From positions 1-44,252 of IMG/VR virus record IMGVR_UViG_3300044684_000273: DNA of 44,252 nt; one strand, given 5' to 3'. This document shows positions 31,700 through 38,490 of the stretch, in pieces. The notes below the pieces were generated by a model, which made no database searches, was not told the origin of the DNA, and worked only from the letters and a program-made list of their open reading frames with translations. This DNA comes from a virus. Position numbers and translations under genes: made by a program. Numbering within the stretch: position 1 is the first letter of the stretch; every line of letters begins with the position of its first letter.

Positions 31700-32453
31700 G
31701 GTCGTCATCGATCTTGTCGGCCAGACGCCGATCTGGAAGGGTGACGGGCTGCCGCTGTTCATCCGCGATGTGCCGATCATCGTCAATGCCGACGGCGCCA
31801 ATGGGCAGACCAAGGCCACGCCGGCGCGGGCGCGCGAGCTCGGGCTGTACGTGCCGCCCGGCGCCGCGCTGGTTCCGCTCGTCGCATACCATCAGGGCGA
31901 CTGGCTGAGCCGCGAGCGCTGGCTGCCGGCCGGCCGCGGTGCGCTCGGGCTCGACGCGCCCGAAAACGGCGGCAAGACGCCCAGCAATGCCTGGGGCTGG
32001 CTGGTCAAAGACGGCTGGCCCGTCATCCAGGGCGAGCACGACCCTGCGCCGGGGTACTACGTCAGCACGACTGCGCTACAGGACCACAGTTTCGTCGAGG
32101 CAGACCCGCGCCGCTATTTCGATAGTGCAGGCGCGCCGGGCTGGACGCTCCCAGGGCACGATCTGGCCAAGCACGGCGTGGAGCTCGGCGACCTCGCGCG
32201 GGTGGAGCTCGGTGGTGTCTGGGTGTGGTGCCAGGGGTTCGACGTAGGTCATTCGGGGCGTCTGCTTGAGCTGTCCGTGGATGCCTGCCACCGACTCGGC
32301 GTCCGAGACTGCGCGCGCTCGGGGGGCGTCCGTGGCGGCGCTTCGATTACGATACTGCCCGGCTCCGCGCACCTGCTTGGGGGGCGCCCGGCCAGCGCTG
32401 AGGCGATCCGCGCGGCCGGCGAGCGCGCGGCGCTACTGTATGGGCTGAGGTGA
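31689..32453 (+). CDS. GH75 (chitosanase)-like glycosidase, probable endolysin
   Basis: A 254-residue protein from ATG 31689. The pattern matches the glycoside hydrolase 75 fold: DGLPLFIRDVPIIVNADGAN near the start, GYYVSTTALQDHSF, ELGDLARVELGGVWVWCQGF, then DVGHSGRLLELSVDACHRLG and an ending with ASITILPGSAH. GH75 enzymes cleave chitosan-like beta-1,4 glycans; in a phage lysis block the substrate would plausibly be peptidoglycan or a related polymer. The family call is from recalled motifs, not a database search. Upstream and downstream are lipoprotein and membrane genes. Confidence 0.55.
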   Translation: MPAEVVIDLVGQTPIWKGDGLPLFIRDVPIIVNADGANGQTKATPARARELGLYVPPGAALVPLVAYHQGDWLSRERWLPAGRGALGLDAPENGGKTPSNAWGWLVKDGWPVIQGEHDPAPGYYVSTTALQDHSFVEADPRRYFDSAGAPGWTLPGHDLAKHGVELGDLARVELGGVWVWCQGFDVGHSGRLLELSVDACHRLGVRDCARSGGVRGGASITILPGSAHLLGGRPASAEAIRAAGERAALLYGLR

Positions 32454-32917
32454 TGCCCATGACCGATTTCTGGACCAGCCCAGCTCTCCCATGTATCGCC
32501 GGCCTTGTCGTTTTCCTGCTGCAGATCGTAGACGGATGGCTGCACCGCCGCGCGATCATGCGCGCCACGCCCGAGCAGCTTGCGGCGCTCGTGCAGATGC
32601 AGCGCCCGCGCCTGCTTGAAAAGGCCGGGCCGCTCGCGGTGCTGCTAGTCGTCATCGGCGCCGGCGTGTGGGCCTACCGCGGCCGGGCGCTTGATGACGC
32701 GCTGGCGCGCCGGGGGCTACCGCCGCAGGCCGCGCCGGTTGACCGCCGCTGCGACCCGCCGTGCCCGCGCGGGCAGGAGTGCTGGCATGGACGCTGCCAG
32801 GCCACCGCCGGCGGCGACAGGGCCCAGTGCGAACTGCATGGCGACATCGAGGTTGATGGCCGGCTGGACGTGTCGATCGACCCAGCCGATGACCGCTGGA
32901 GGATGTGGACCCAATGA
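32453..32917 (+). CDS. Two-pass membrane protein, holin candidate
   Basis: A 154-residue protein from ATG 32453 (overlapping the previous TGA; a second in-frame ATG lies two codons later). Hydrophobic helices at about residues 10-27 and 56-73 flank a cytoplasmic-type middle. The C-terminal part carries a cysteine patch (CDPPCPRGQECWHGRC) that would be periplasmic. Its location after the putative lysin makes holin a fair guess; the long cysteine tail is atypical. Confidence 0.5.
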   Translation: MPMTDFWTSPALPCIAGLVVFLLQIVDGWLHRRAIMRATPEQLAALVQMQRPRLLEKAGPLAVLLVVIGAGVWAYRGRALDDALARRGLPPQAAPVDRRCDPPCPRGQECWHGRCQATAGGDRAQCELHGDIEVDGRLDVSIDPADDRWRMWTQ

Positions 32918-33609
32918 CCGACCCCATCACTGCCCGGATCATGGAGGTCGCCCCCGGATGGGGCTGCCTGCTCGCCGCGATCGTCATTGCCGGCCGCGAG
33001 GTGCGGCACTGGCTGCAGGTGCACCACAAGCGGATTGTGCTGGACTTCGCACGCACCGCTACGGCTGAGCAGGTAGCCACCGCCAAGGCGATGCTGGAGG
33101 GCGGCGCCCCGCCCACGCTCAACCGCGATCCCAAGCTGGCCAATCTACCGGCTGCCCTGGTGCCGCTGCTCGCCGTGCTGGTTCTGGCCGGCTGCGCGCC
33201 AACCACGGCCGAGCTGCTGCAGGGTAGCCTTTGGGATGCCAACGCCACCCGCGCCTGTTCGCTGCCGGGATCCTGCGCCGCCTCTGAGTTGTGCATCGGC
33301 TCCGTGGTCGTGCTCGCAGCCGATGGCGCGGGCCGGGCCGCTGTGCGCCAGACCGCGAGCAGCTGCGCGGCCTTTACCTCGCCGCCTGCGGCTTCGATGG
33401 CGCGCGCGGCTGCGGGTGCGCATCTCTTCGACCTCGGCAGCCTGGGCGGCGTCAGCACGGCCGTAGATGCGATCAGCGCCGCCGTAGCGGCCCAGGTCTC
33501 CGCCGCTAGCGCCCGCTCCCAGGAGCGCGAGGCGACCCGCAAGGCGGTGGGCGCGCAGGCTGCCCATGACCTCGCCGTAGTGCAGGGCCGGGCGGCGCCC
33601 GGGCCGTGA
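32914..33609 (+). CDS. Membrane protein with internal lipobox-like segment
   Basis: A 231-residue protein; ATG 32914 overlaps the preceding stop. An N-terminal hydrophobic stretch lies at about residues 16-26. A second hydrophobic stretch, LPAALVPLLAVLVLAGC, ends with LAGC at Cys94, like a lipoprotein cleavage site, and an in-frame ATG at 33091 (codon 60) could start a lipoprotein from there. The mature part is alanine-rich with cysteines. A spanin-type lysis gene encoding two forms is one reading; a normal two-pass protein is the other. Confidence 0.4.
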   Translation: MTDPITARIMEVAPGWGCLLAAIVIAGREVRHWLQVHHKRIVLDFARTATAEQVATAKAMLEGGAPPTLNRDPKLANLPAALVPLLAVLVLAGCAPTTAELLQGSLWDANATRACSLPGSCAASELCIGSVVVLAADGAGRAAVRQTASSCAAFTSPPAASMARAAAGAHLFDLGSLGGVSTAVDAISAAVAAQVSAASARSQEREATRKAVGAQAAHDLAVVQGRAAPGP

Positions 33610-33785
33610 GAGAGCTGCTGGCGATCATCAACGACGCCCGCAACCGACTGGCCGAGCTCGCCGCCGACATACGCGCCGGCGCCAACCTCGGCGGCGCCGC
33701 CCTCGTCCTGCATGACATCGCCAAAGACCTCATCCAAGCCGCTCTCTCGACGTCGGGAGAGCTTCTACGAAAGGACCGACCATGA
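33606..33785 (+). CDS. Small helical hypothetical protein
   Basis: A 59-residue product from GTG 33606, overlapping the previous stop (GTGA), and its own TGA overlaps the next ATG at 33782. It is almost entirely helical (RELLAIINDARNRLAELAAD, VLHDIAKDLIQAALSTSG). No family recognised. Confidence 0.5.
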   Translation: MRELLAIINDARNRLAELAADIRAGANLGGAALVLHDIAKDLIQAALSTSGELLRKDRP

Positions 33786-34384
33786 CACGCTTCGCTCTCG
33801 TCGCCGCGTTCGCCGCGGCCATCTGCCTCAGCGCCTGCGCCAACACCAACGGGTTGTATAAGGGGCCGCCCAATGGCGCGCCGCCGGCGGCCATCGACCC
33901 GGCGGTGGCTGCCGCTATGACCACGGTCTGCGCCAGCTTGCCGCTCCAGTCGGCCGGCGGCGCCGACAACAGCGGCACCTGGCAGGCGTTCACCGACAAC
34001 GCCTGCGGCGGTACCGGCCGCATCGCCATGGCCGCCGCGGCGCCGTCCAGCATCCCCGCGGCCGCCCCGCCCGCCATGCCGGTGCTGCGCCTGCCCGGCC
34101 TGACCAAGACCACCAACGGCGGCATCAGCTACGTCGTCGACTTCCTCAATGACGACGGCGCCAGCCGCAGCATCCAGTGGCGCGTGGTGCCCAAGGACTA
34201 CTTCGGCACCAGCAGCGGCTATGACGAGGCCTTTGCCTGGAACGCCGCCGTGGTCACCGGCAAGACGCGGCTCGTGCTCGGCGACACCGGCAAGGCCAGC
34301 GCGCAGGGCACCTCGGTCCGCCTCGAGGTGCAGGTGCCCGTGGGGACCAAGATCGGTGGCTGGTCAGGCGCGGTCCGGCTGTGA
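33782..34384 (+). CDS. Lipoprotein of unknown function
   Basis: A 200-residue protein. The signal MTRFALVAAFAAAICLSAC leads to lipidation at Cys19. The mature part is alanine/proline-rich, then beta-rich (GGISYVVDFLNDDGASRSIQ, SVRLEVQVPVGTKIGGWSG). In a phage lysis or moron block, envelope localisation could relate to superinfection control or lysis. Function unknown. Confidence 0.55.
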   Translation: MTRFALVAAFAAAICLSACANTNGLYKGPPNGAPPAAIDPAVAAAMTTVCASLPLQSAGGADNSGTWQAFTDNACGGTGRIAMAAAAPSSIPAAAPPAMPVLRLPGLTKTTNGGISYVVDFLNDDGASRSIQWRVVPKDYFGTSSGYDEAFAWNAAVVTGKTRLVLGDTGKASAQGTSVRLEVQVPVGTKIGGWSGAVRL

Positions 34385-34641
34385 GCACCGAGCAGCCCGA
34401 GCAGCAGGTGCTGGTGGACCAGACCTTCGCCGCGCCGGGCATCGAAGTGCACGTGCGGGTTGAGGCGCCGCCGCCTGCCGATGAGGAGCCTGCGGAAGAC
34501 GATGAGCAGGACGAGCGGCCGGCCAGCGATGTCGTTGGCGACGCGCTGGCCGCCGGCGCCGGCCTGGCGGCCAAGGCGGTCGAGACCGTGGCCGGCGCGC
34601 TCTGGGATGCGGTCAAACCGCGGCGCGAGCCGGGCGAGTAG
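34381..34641 (+). CDS. Acidic small protein
   Basis: An 86-residue protein from GTG 34381, overlapping the previous stop. Residues 27-48 are acidic and proline-rich (PPPADEEPAEDDEQDER), with a helical C-terminus (DALAAGAGLAAKAVETVAGA). It is the last rightward gene; its TAG stop overlaps the stop of the leftward lipoprotein. No family recognised. Confidence 0.5.
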   Translation: MSTEQPEQQVLVDQTFAAPGIEVHVRVEAPPPADEEPAEDDEQDERPASDVVGDALAAGAGLAAKAVETVAGALWDAVKPRREPGE

Positions 34642-34932
34642 CTACGGCGTGATCGGGCTCAGCGTCCCTGGCTTCAGCTGACACCGTGTCGCCGCCGCCT
34701 GTGCCTCGGACTGCTTGCGCAGCGCTCGCTGCAGCGCGTCATGCTCCGGCAGAGTCTCGCAGTCGTGGCCGCCATTTCTGCGGCAGGCTCCATCGAAGGC
34801 ACTGGAGGCTCGGTCTGCGGCGTGCTGCGCCTCGTCGCGCTCGGCGAACTTCTCGACGCATGGTCCTTCGTGGCTGCTAATCATCGACTCGCAGCCGAGC
34901 AAGAGGACCACGGCCATTGCGATGCGCCTCAT
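34642..34932 (-). CDS. Lipoprotein at the end of the leftward operon
   Basis: A 96-residue protein. The short signal MRRIAMAVVLLLGC predicts lipidation at Cys14. The mature part is a charged helix (FAERDEAQHAADRASSAFDG, RALRKQSEAQAAA) that could form a coiled coil in the periplasm, a form seen in spanin-like and Lpp-like proteins. It is transcribed leftward, last of the operon that includes the integrase. Function unknown. Confidence 0.55.
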   Translation of the reverse strand: MRRIAMAVVLLLGCESMISSHEGPCVEKFAERDEAQHAADRASSAFDGACRRNGGHDCETLPEHDALQRALRKQSEAQAAATRCQLKPGTLSPITP

Positions 34933-34963
34933 GATCTATACCTACCGCCCGATGGTGGCGCGG

Positions 34964-35350
34964 TCAAGGTCTGCACCACGGCTTGCCGCGTCGGCGCTGG
35001 GCTCGCTTGCCGTGGTGGCGTGTCTCGGGCGGTGCAATGAACTCCATCAGCTCTTCGCAATGGACGCCGAGTCGTTGCAGCACGACGGGCGGCATTGTCG
35101 TCGGTGGTGCGATGGGCGCCGCCACGATCATGTGGTTCACTGCTCGGGGAAGCTCCGGCTCAATTTCCGTCAGCCATAGCTCGCTACCTCGAAACCGCGC
35201 CACGCCTTGATAGTCGCGGTCTGCGGATCTGACGGCGATCGCCTTGCCGTCGGTTTCGCGCCTAAACTCCTCCGAGAAGACGATCCGGCCGACGAGGCGC
35301 CCGTCTATCTCGCAGCCGTCGGACTCACGGGCGAGCATGATCTCGCGCAT
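34964..35350 (-). CDS. Hypothetical protein of the leftward operon
   Basis: A 128-residue protein from ATG 35350, overlapping the upstream stop (TGATG), preferred to a start 13 codons earlier. It is mixed alpha/beta (VGRIVFSEEFRRETDGKAIA, LWLTEIEPELPRAVNHMIVA) with a basic C-terminal tail. No recognised motif. Confidence 0.5.
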   Translation of the reverse strand: MREIMLARESDGCEIDGRLVGRIVFSEEFRRETDGKAIAVRSADRDYQGVARFRGSELWLTEIEPELPRAVNHMIVAAPIAPPTTMPPVVLQRLGVHCEELMEFIAPPETRHHGKRAQRRRGKPWCRP

Positions 35351-35904
35351 CACCCACCCCCGACCAAGCGCCCGTGCTTGGCTTCCCATTCCCGCGCAGC
35401 CTGCATGCTCGCCGCCGTGCCATCAAATTTGTTCATGAGCAGGCGAACGCCTCGCTGCAGCTCCTCCATCTGCCCCGCCGCTCGACAAGCCGGACACGGG
35501 TCCGTGGCGTCGCACTCCTTCGTTCCCTCGCCGAGCCTCGCCACAAGGCACTGCGCAGGATTTCCCGCCGCCAGATCTTCTAGCGCCCGACCCATGACCG
35601 CTACGCGCTCCTCGGCGTGGGTACTCCGCGTGCGCAGCGCCTCGACCTCGTCGCGGAGCCGGTCAGTTTCCTTGGCCTTATCGCGGCGCTCCTCAGCGCG
35701 GTCGTTTGCGTCCTCGTAGGCGCCGCGCCAGCACGCCACGCACTGACCGCAGCCCGGTTCTGCGAGCGTCCCCGGGCGCTTGCAATCCCGCAGCGCGTCC
35801 CGCTCTCGCTCCGCCTGCTCCGCGCGCTTGACCGCGGCGTCCAGTGCTTCTTTCAGCCGCCTGTTTTCCTCAGGCAGGCGCGTGATCTCGTCGGTGGGGG
35901 TCAT
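35350..35904 (-). CDS. Coiled-coil protein with cysteine pairs
   Basis: A 184-residue protein from ATG 35904. Residues 1-40 and 65-105 form charged helices (RLKEALDAAVKRAEQAERER, ETDRLRDEVEALRTRSTHAE) likely to be coiled coil. CGQCVAC near residue 53 and CPAC near 138 make plausible zinc sites. Its start overlaps the stop of the transposon-interrupted gene, so expression probably depends on the upstream operon and may be affected by the insertion. Confidence 0.6.
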   Translation of the reverse strand: MTPTDEITRLPEENRRLKEALDAAVKRAEQAERERDALRDCKRPGTLAEPGCGQCVACWRGAYEDANDRAEERRDKAKETDRLRDEVEALRTRSTHAEERVAVMGRALEDLAAGNPAQCLVARLGEGTKECDATDPCPACRAAGQMEELQRGVRLLMNKFDGTAASMQAAREWEAKHGRLVGGG

Positions 35905-36007
35905 GGGGTGGCCTTGGCCTTGAACCGTGCATCCATCGTCCGCATCCAGATCGCGTGCTCCGGCTCCTTGCCAAAGACCTTAGTCGCTGCGGCAACGGCC
36001 TCCTCGA
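35901..36007 (-). pseudogene. 3' fragment of a gene interrupted by the transposon
   Basis: This carries the last part of the phage gene that begins at 42024: after the 9-bp duplication (35999-36007) the frame reads EEAVAAATKVFGKEPEHAIW and ends KAKATP with TGA overlapping the next ATG (35904). Joining it to 41433-42024, counting the duplication once, restores one 690-base frame encoding 229 residues. No independent start with a good ribosome-binding site is seen, so it is probably non-functional. Confidence 0.85.
35999..36007. repeat. Left copy of 9-bp target-site duplication
   Basis: CCTCCTCGA directly left of the transposon's terminal repeat. The identical copy lies at 41433-41441. A 9-bp duplication is usual for IS4-type elements such as IS10 and IS50. 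Both copies are perfect, suggesting a recent insertion. Confidence 0.9.
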
Positions 36008-36063
36008 GGCTTTGCACATAAATGCCCGCCTGCACATTAATCCCGGCGGCTGCACATTTTTAG
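36008..36063 (+). repeat. Left end: terminal inverted repeat and subterminal TGCACAT repeats
   Basis: The 16-bp terminal repeat GGCTTTGCACATAAAT (36008-36023) is followed by two further same-orientation copies, TGCACATTAAT at 36031 and TGCACATTTTTA at 36051, spaced about 18 and 20 bases from each other. They are probably transposase-binding sites. The third copy supplies the stop codon (TAA, 36060-36062 on the minus strand) of the first cargo gene. Confidence 0.75.
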
Positions 36064-36371
36064 ATGTGGCTCACGAAATTTAGGATCCAGTCGAGTGGAT
36101 CTTCGCCCGCAGGACCAGCAGGGCTTCCATGGGCCAACTGGAATCGCCGATTCGCCTGCACCCCCCAGTGGGTTTTGTAATGCCGTCGAAGCGCTTCGAT
36201 AACCTGGTCGGTTACGCTGCTCGGCAGCGCTTCCATAAATGACACCGGACGCGGGATGCTCGGATCGCATCTTCGTCGGCGCATCTGATCATCGAGGTAT
36301 TGGACGTAGTGATTAAAGTCGGCTTGCTCAGACAAATTTAGATTGATCGGTCCGCTGTGTGTCGTTGCCAT
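36060..36371 (-). CDS. Cargo protein of unknown function
   Basis: A 103-residue protein from ATG 36371, first gene inside the left end of the transposon. It is mostly helical (LNLSEQADFNHYVQYLDDQM, SVTDQVIEALRRHYKTHWGV) and ends DWILNFVSHI, with its stop inside the subterminal repeat. No catalytic motif. It could be a small effector or regulator; not recognised. Confidence 0.6.
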   Translation of the reverse strand: MATTHSGPINLNLSEQADFNHYVQYLDDQMRRRRCDPSIPRPVSFMEALPSSVTDQVIEALRRHYKTHWGVQANRRFQLAHGSPAGPAGEDPLDWILNFVSHI

Positions 36372-36440
36372 GTTGCCCCCTCAGTGTCCTTCATAGAGCA
36401 TGAGCGGCGTACGACAAAGGCAATTTTGGGGCGGCCCCAC

Positions 36441-36776
36441 CTACTTCACGAGCGTGAGCGGCTGGCGTGGCGCTTCAACCATCGTGGACTCGTCCGCGAA
36501 GTCGGACTGAGGCAGGTAGCTCGGCATGTGCCCGCACTTGGGGCAGGCGCCTGGACGGTAGCGCCCCGCGAGCAGGTCATCCACGGACGCATCCAGCAAC
36601 CGCGCCACGCGAAAGGCCATGCTCGCCGATACGGTGCCGCGCCCACTCATGACGTAGGTGACCGTCTGCCGCTCGAAACGCAGCGCCGCGGCCAGTGCGC
36701 CTGCTCCCATCTGGCCGCGCAGGTAGTTCAGGGTCGCGCGCACGTTGTTCTGCTCTTTGAGGTCCAGATCGCTCAT
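36441..36776 (-). CDS. XRE-family HTH protein with C-terminal zinc motif
   Basis: A 111-residue protein. Residues about 10-60 form a Cro/CI-like HTH (NYLRGQMGAGALAAALRFER, QTVTYVMSGRGTVSASMAFR, VARLLDASVDDLL). Residues 75-86 carry CPKCGHMPSY, a CxxC pair. It lies 2 bases downstream of the transposase stop on the same strand, so it is probably co-transcribed with it and could control transposase or neighbouring promoters. Start ATG 36776. Confidence 0.7.
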   Translation of the reverse strand: MSDLDLKEQNNVRATLNYLRGQMGAGALAAALRFERQTVTYVMSGRGTVSASMAFRVARLLDASVDDLLAGRYRPGACPKCGHMPSYLPQSDFADESTMVEAPRQPLTLVK

Positions 36777-36778
36777 GG

Positions 36779-38104
36779 CTAGTTCTCCGGCATGGGGACG
36801 AGGGTGAGGTTCGGGCGGCCCATCGGCGCTGGCTCCGGCGCCGGGGCGGCGTCCTGCCAGAACTTCGGCGCCAAGCCGGCGGTAAAGATCGCGTGTACGA
36901 GGCAGCAGAGGTTATGAAGGAGGCACTTGGCCAGGACCTCGTTCATCTGCGCCGTGGGGGTCTTGGAACGCACCGCGCCGCCGAACTTGCTCTTGAGCAT
37001 CATCATGACGGTCTCGACGTTGCTGCGGCGGTGGTAGTGCTTCAGAAACCGCTCATTGTCGAACAGGAACGAGCCAAGCAGCCGGGACCACACCTCGCAC
37101 TTCGGGTCGATCGTCGCATTCACCTTGAACGGGATGAACGCCTCGACGCCAAAGTTCTCTAGAACCCGGTGGTTGTCCTTGCTGCCGTACGCCTTGTCTC
37201 CGCTCATCTCGTGCACGTCGAAGTTCTTCATGGTTTGGGTCAGCAGCGCCGGCAGTTGCGGGCAATCGGCCTCCGGCGACACCTTCACGCCCGTGATCGC
37301 ATGGGTGACGGTGCCGACGGCGACATGCAGCTTGACCCACGGGTGCCGCGCATGCAGCTTGCCGTGCTTCTGATCGAACCAGCGATCGTAGGTCACCGTC
37401 GAAAAACCGGTGCTGTCTATCGCGAACTGGCCGTTTTCAAGCGCCGCGAGCGGCTTGGCTGACTCTTCGATCAGGGACACGAGCAGCGCCGTTGACGACT
37501 CGTCGCCCAGGAAGTTGGAGATCGTGTTGAAGTGCGCGACGTGCTCCAGGTGGCCCTTTTCGGCGCTGTCGGTAAGGTCGGACTGCGCCCGGCGCTGGGA
37601 CTTCATGCTGTAAACCTTGGCGACCGCGGCGAAGGTCGCGTCCTTGAGCGGGATCGGCTTGCGACCGGGGCCGGGCTTGCGCACCGGCTCCTCGATGCCA
37701 TCGCAGAGGGAGCGCAGCAGCCGCTCGACGTAGATCCCCTCGCTCGTCTGCGCCTCGTTATACGCGGCCCAGTCGCGCTTGAAGGTCTTGCGCTTGACCG
37801 TTACCGTCTCGGTCGTGCTGCCGTCAGCGGCCACTTCAGAACCCCAGGCGATCCAGGTGTAGACGGCGTGAACGTGCTTGCACTGCTGCCGACGAACCTC
37901 ATAGTCAGGGCAGGTGCACGTTTCCTCGACGAGATCGACGACGTAGGCGCTAGCACCGCCAGACTGCGACGGGACCGCGTACCGCGAGCCGATCTGCTTG
38001 ATGCCGCCCTTTTGAGCGATCTGCCGGCCGCGCTCCTCGCGGGTGGACAGAACCGGGCGGCTTTCAGCGACGAGGTTTTCGGCCGTGTTCGTAAACATGT
38101 ACAT
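36779..38104 (-). CDS. IS4-type DDE transposase with SWIM-like zinc finger
   Basis: A 441-residue transposase. The N-terminal SWIM-type zinc motif CTCPDYEVRRQQCKHVHAV (CxCx9CxH) lies near residues 63-81 and should bind DNA or the element ends. The catalytic core carries FAIDSTGFS (first Asp), DKAYGSKDN (second Asp) and YHRRSNVETVMMMLK, which matches the IS4 signature Y-(2)-R-(3)-E-(6)-K with the catalytic Glu. It would cut at the terminal repeats and join the element to target DNA. ATG 38104 or the in-frame ATG two codons later could be used. No truncation seen. Confidence 0.9.
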   Translation of the reverse strand: MYMFTNTAENLVAESRPVLSTREERGRQIAQKGGIKQIGSRYAVPSQSGGASAYVVDLVEETCTCPDYEVRRQQCKHVHAVYTWIAWGSEVAADGSTTETVTVKRKTFKRDWAAYNEAQTSEGIYVERLLRSLCDGIEEPVRKPGPGRKPIPLKDATFAAVAKVYSMKSQRRAQSDLTDSAEKGHLEHVAHFNTISNFLGDESSTALLVSLIEESAKPLAALENGQFAIDSTGFSTVTYDRWFDQKHGKLHARHPWVKLHVAVGTVTHAITGVKVSPEADCPQLPALLTQTMKNFDVHEMSGDKAYGSKDNHRVLENFGVEAFIPFKVNATIDPKCEVWSRLLGSFLFDNERFLKHYHRRSNVETVMMMLKSKFGGAVRSKTPTAQMNEVLAKCLLHNLCCLVHAIFTAGLAPKFWQDAAPAPEPAPMGRPNLTLVPMPEN

Positions 38105-38138
38105 ACTATGGACATGTTAAATCACCACGTCAATCCCC

Positions 38139-38175
38139 TTGACCAGCTTTTTTTCATGGCCATAGTTAGGCCATG
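38139..38175 (+). promoter_or_regulatory. Promoter and palindromic operator of the RHH gene
   Basis: TTGACC (38139-38144), 16 bases, then CATAGT (38161-38166) make a plausible sigma-70 promoter. CATGGCC at 38155-38161 and GGCCATG at 38169-38175 form a perfect 7-bp inverted repeat around ATAGTTA. The repeat covers the -10 and the start codon, a position expected for autoregulation by the ribbon-helix-helix protein encoded from 38173. The very short distance to ATG suggests a leaderless message. Confidence 0.55.
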
Positions 38176-38367
38176 GCAAAGGCTAAAAGCCCCCCGAGGG
38201 GGCGACCGCCAATTGCGGCGGAAGACCGTCGAGAAACCCTGGTCAAGGTCCTCGTTACTGAGTCGGAGAACGAGCAACTGCGCCAAGCCGCGAGCGACGC
38301 TGGTTTGACCGTCTCGACATGGGTACGGCTTGCCGCACTCGAAAAGGCGCGGCTCAAACACGCCTGA
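38173..38367 (+). CDS. Ribbon-helix-helix-like DNA-binding protein
   Basis: A 64-residue protein from ATG 38173. After a basic start (MAKAKSPPRGRPPIAAEDRR) comes a strand (TLVKVLVTESE) and two helices (NEQLRQAASDAGL, STWVRLAALEKARLK), the layout of RHH proteins such as MobC- or antitoxin-type regulators. It lies between the divergent transposase and the XRE-ImmA gene. Its start codon is inside the operator-like palindrome. Role: probably regulation of cargo or transposase. Confidence 0.65.
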   Translation: MAKAKSPPRGRPPIAAEDRRETLVKVLVTESENEQLRQAASDAGLTVSTWVRLAALEKARLKHA

Positions 38368-38428
38368 GGCCAGGAAAATCGCCGGATTGTGCGGCGTGCC
38401 GTGATTCACACCGTCGCTGATATCAAAA

Positions 38429-38486
38429 ATTGTCAAAATGCGCAATTTGCAAATTGACAGCATGGAACCGCCTTGTTATTGGTTCC
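38429..38486 (+). promoter_or_regulatory. Promoter and operator before the XRE-ImmA gene
   Basis: TTGTCAA-type arms TGTCAA (38432-38437) and TTGACA (38455-38460) face each other across an AT-rich stretch. TTGACA is also a perfect -35; no strong -10 follows. GGAACC (38464-38469) and GGTTCC (38481-38486) form an inverted repeat with an 11-base spacer over the expected promoter/start region, ending four bases before ATG 38491. This layout suggests autoregulation by the XRE domain. Confidence 0.45.
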
Positions 38487-38490
38487 GCCC

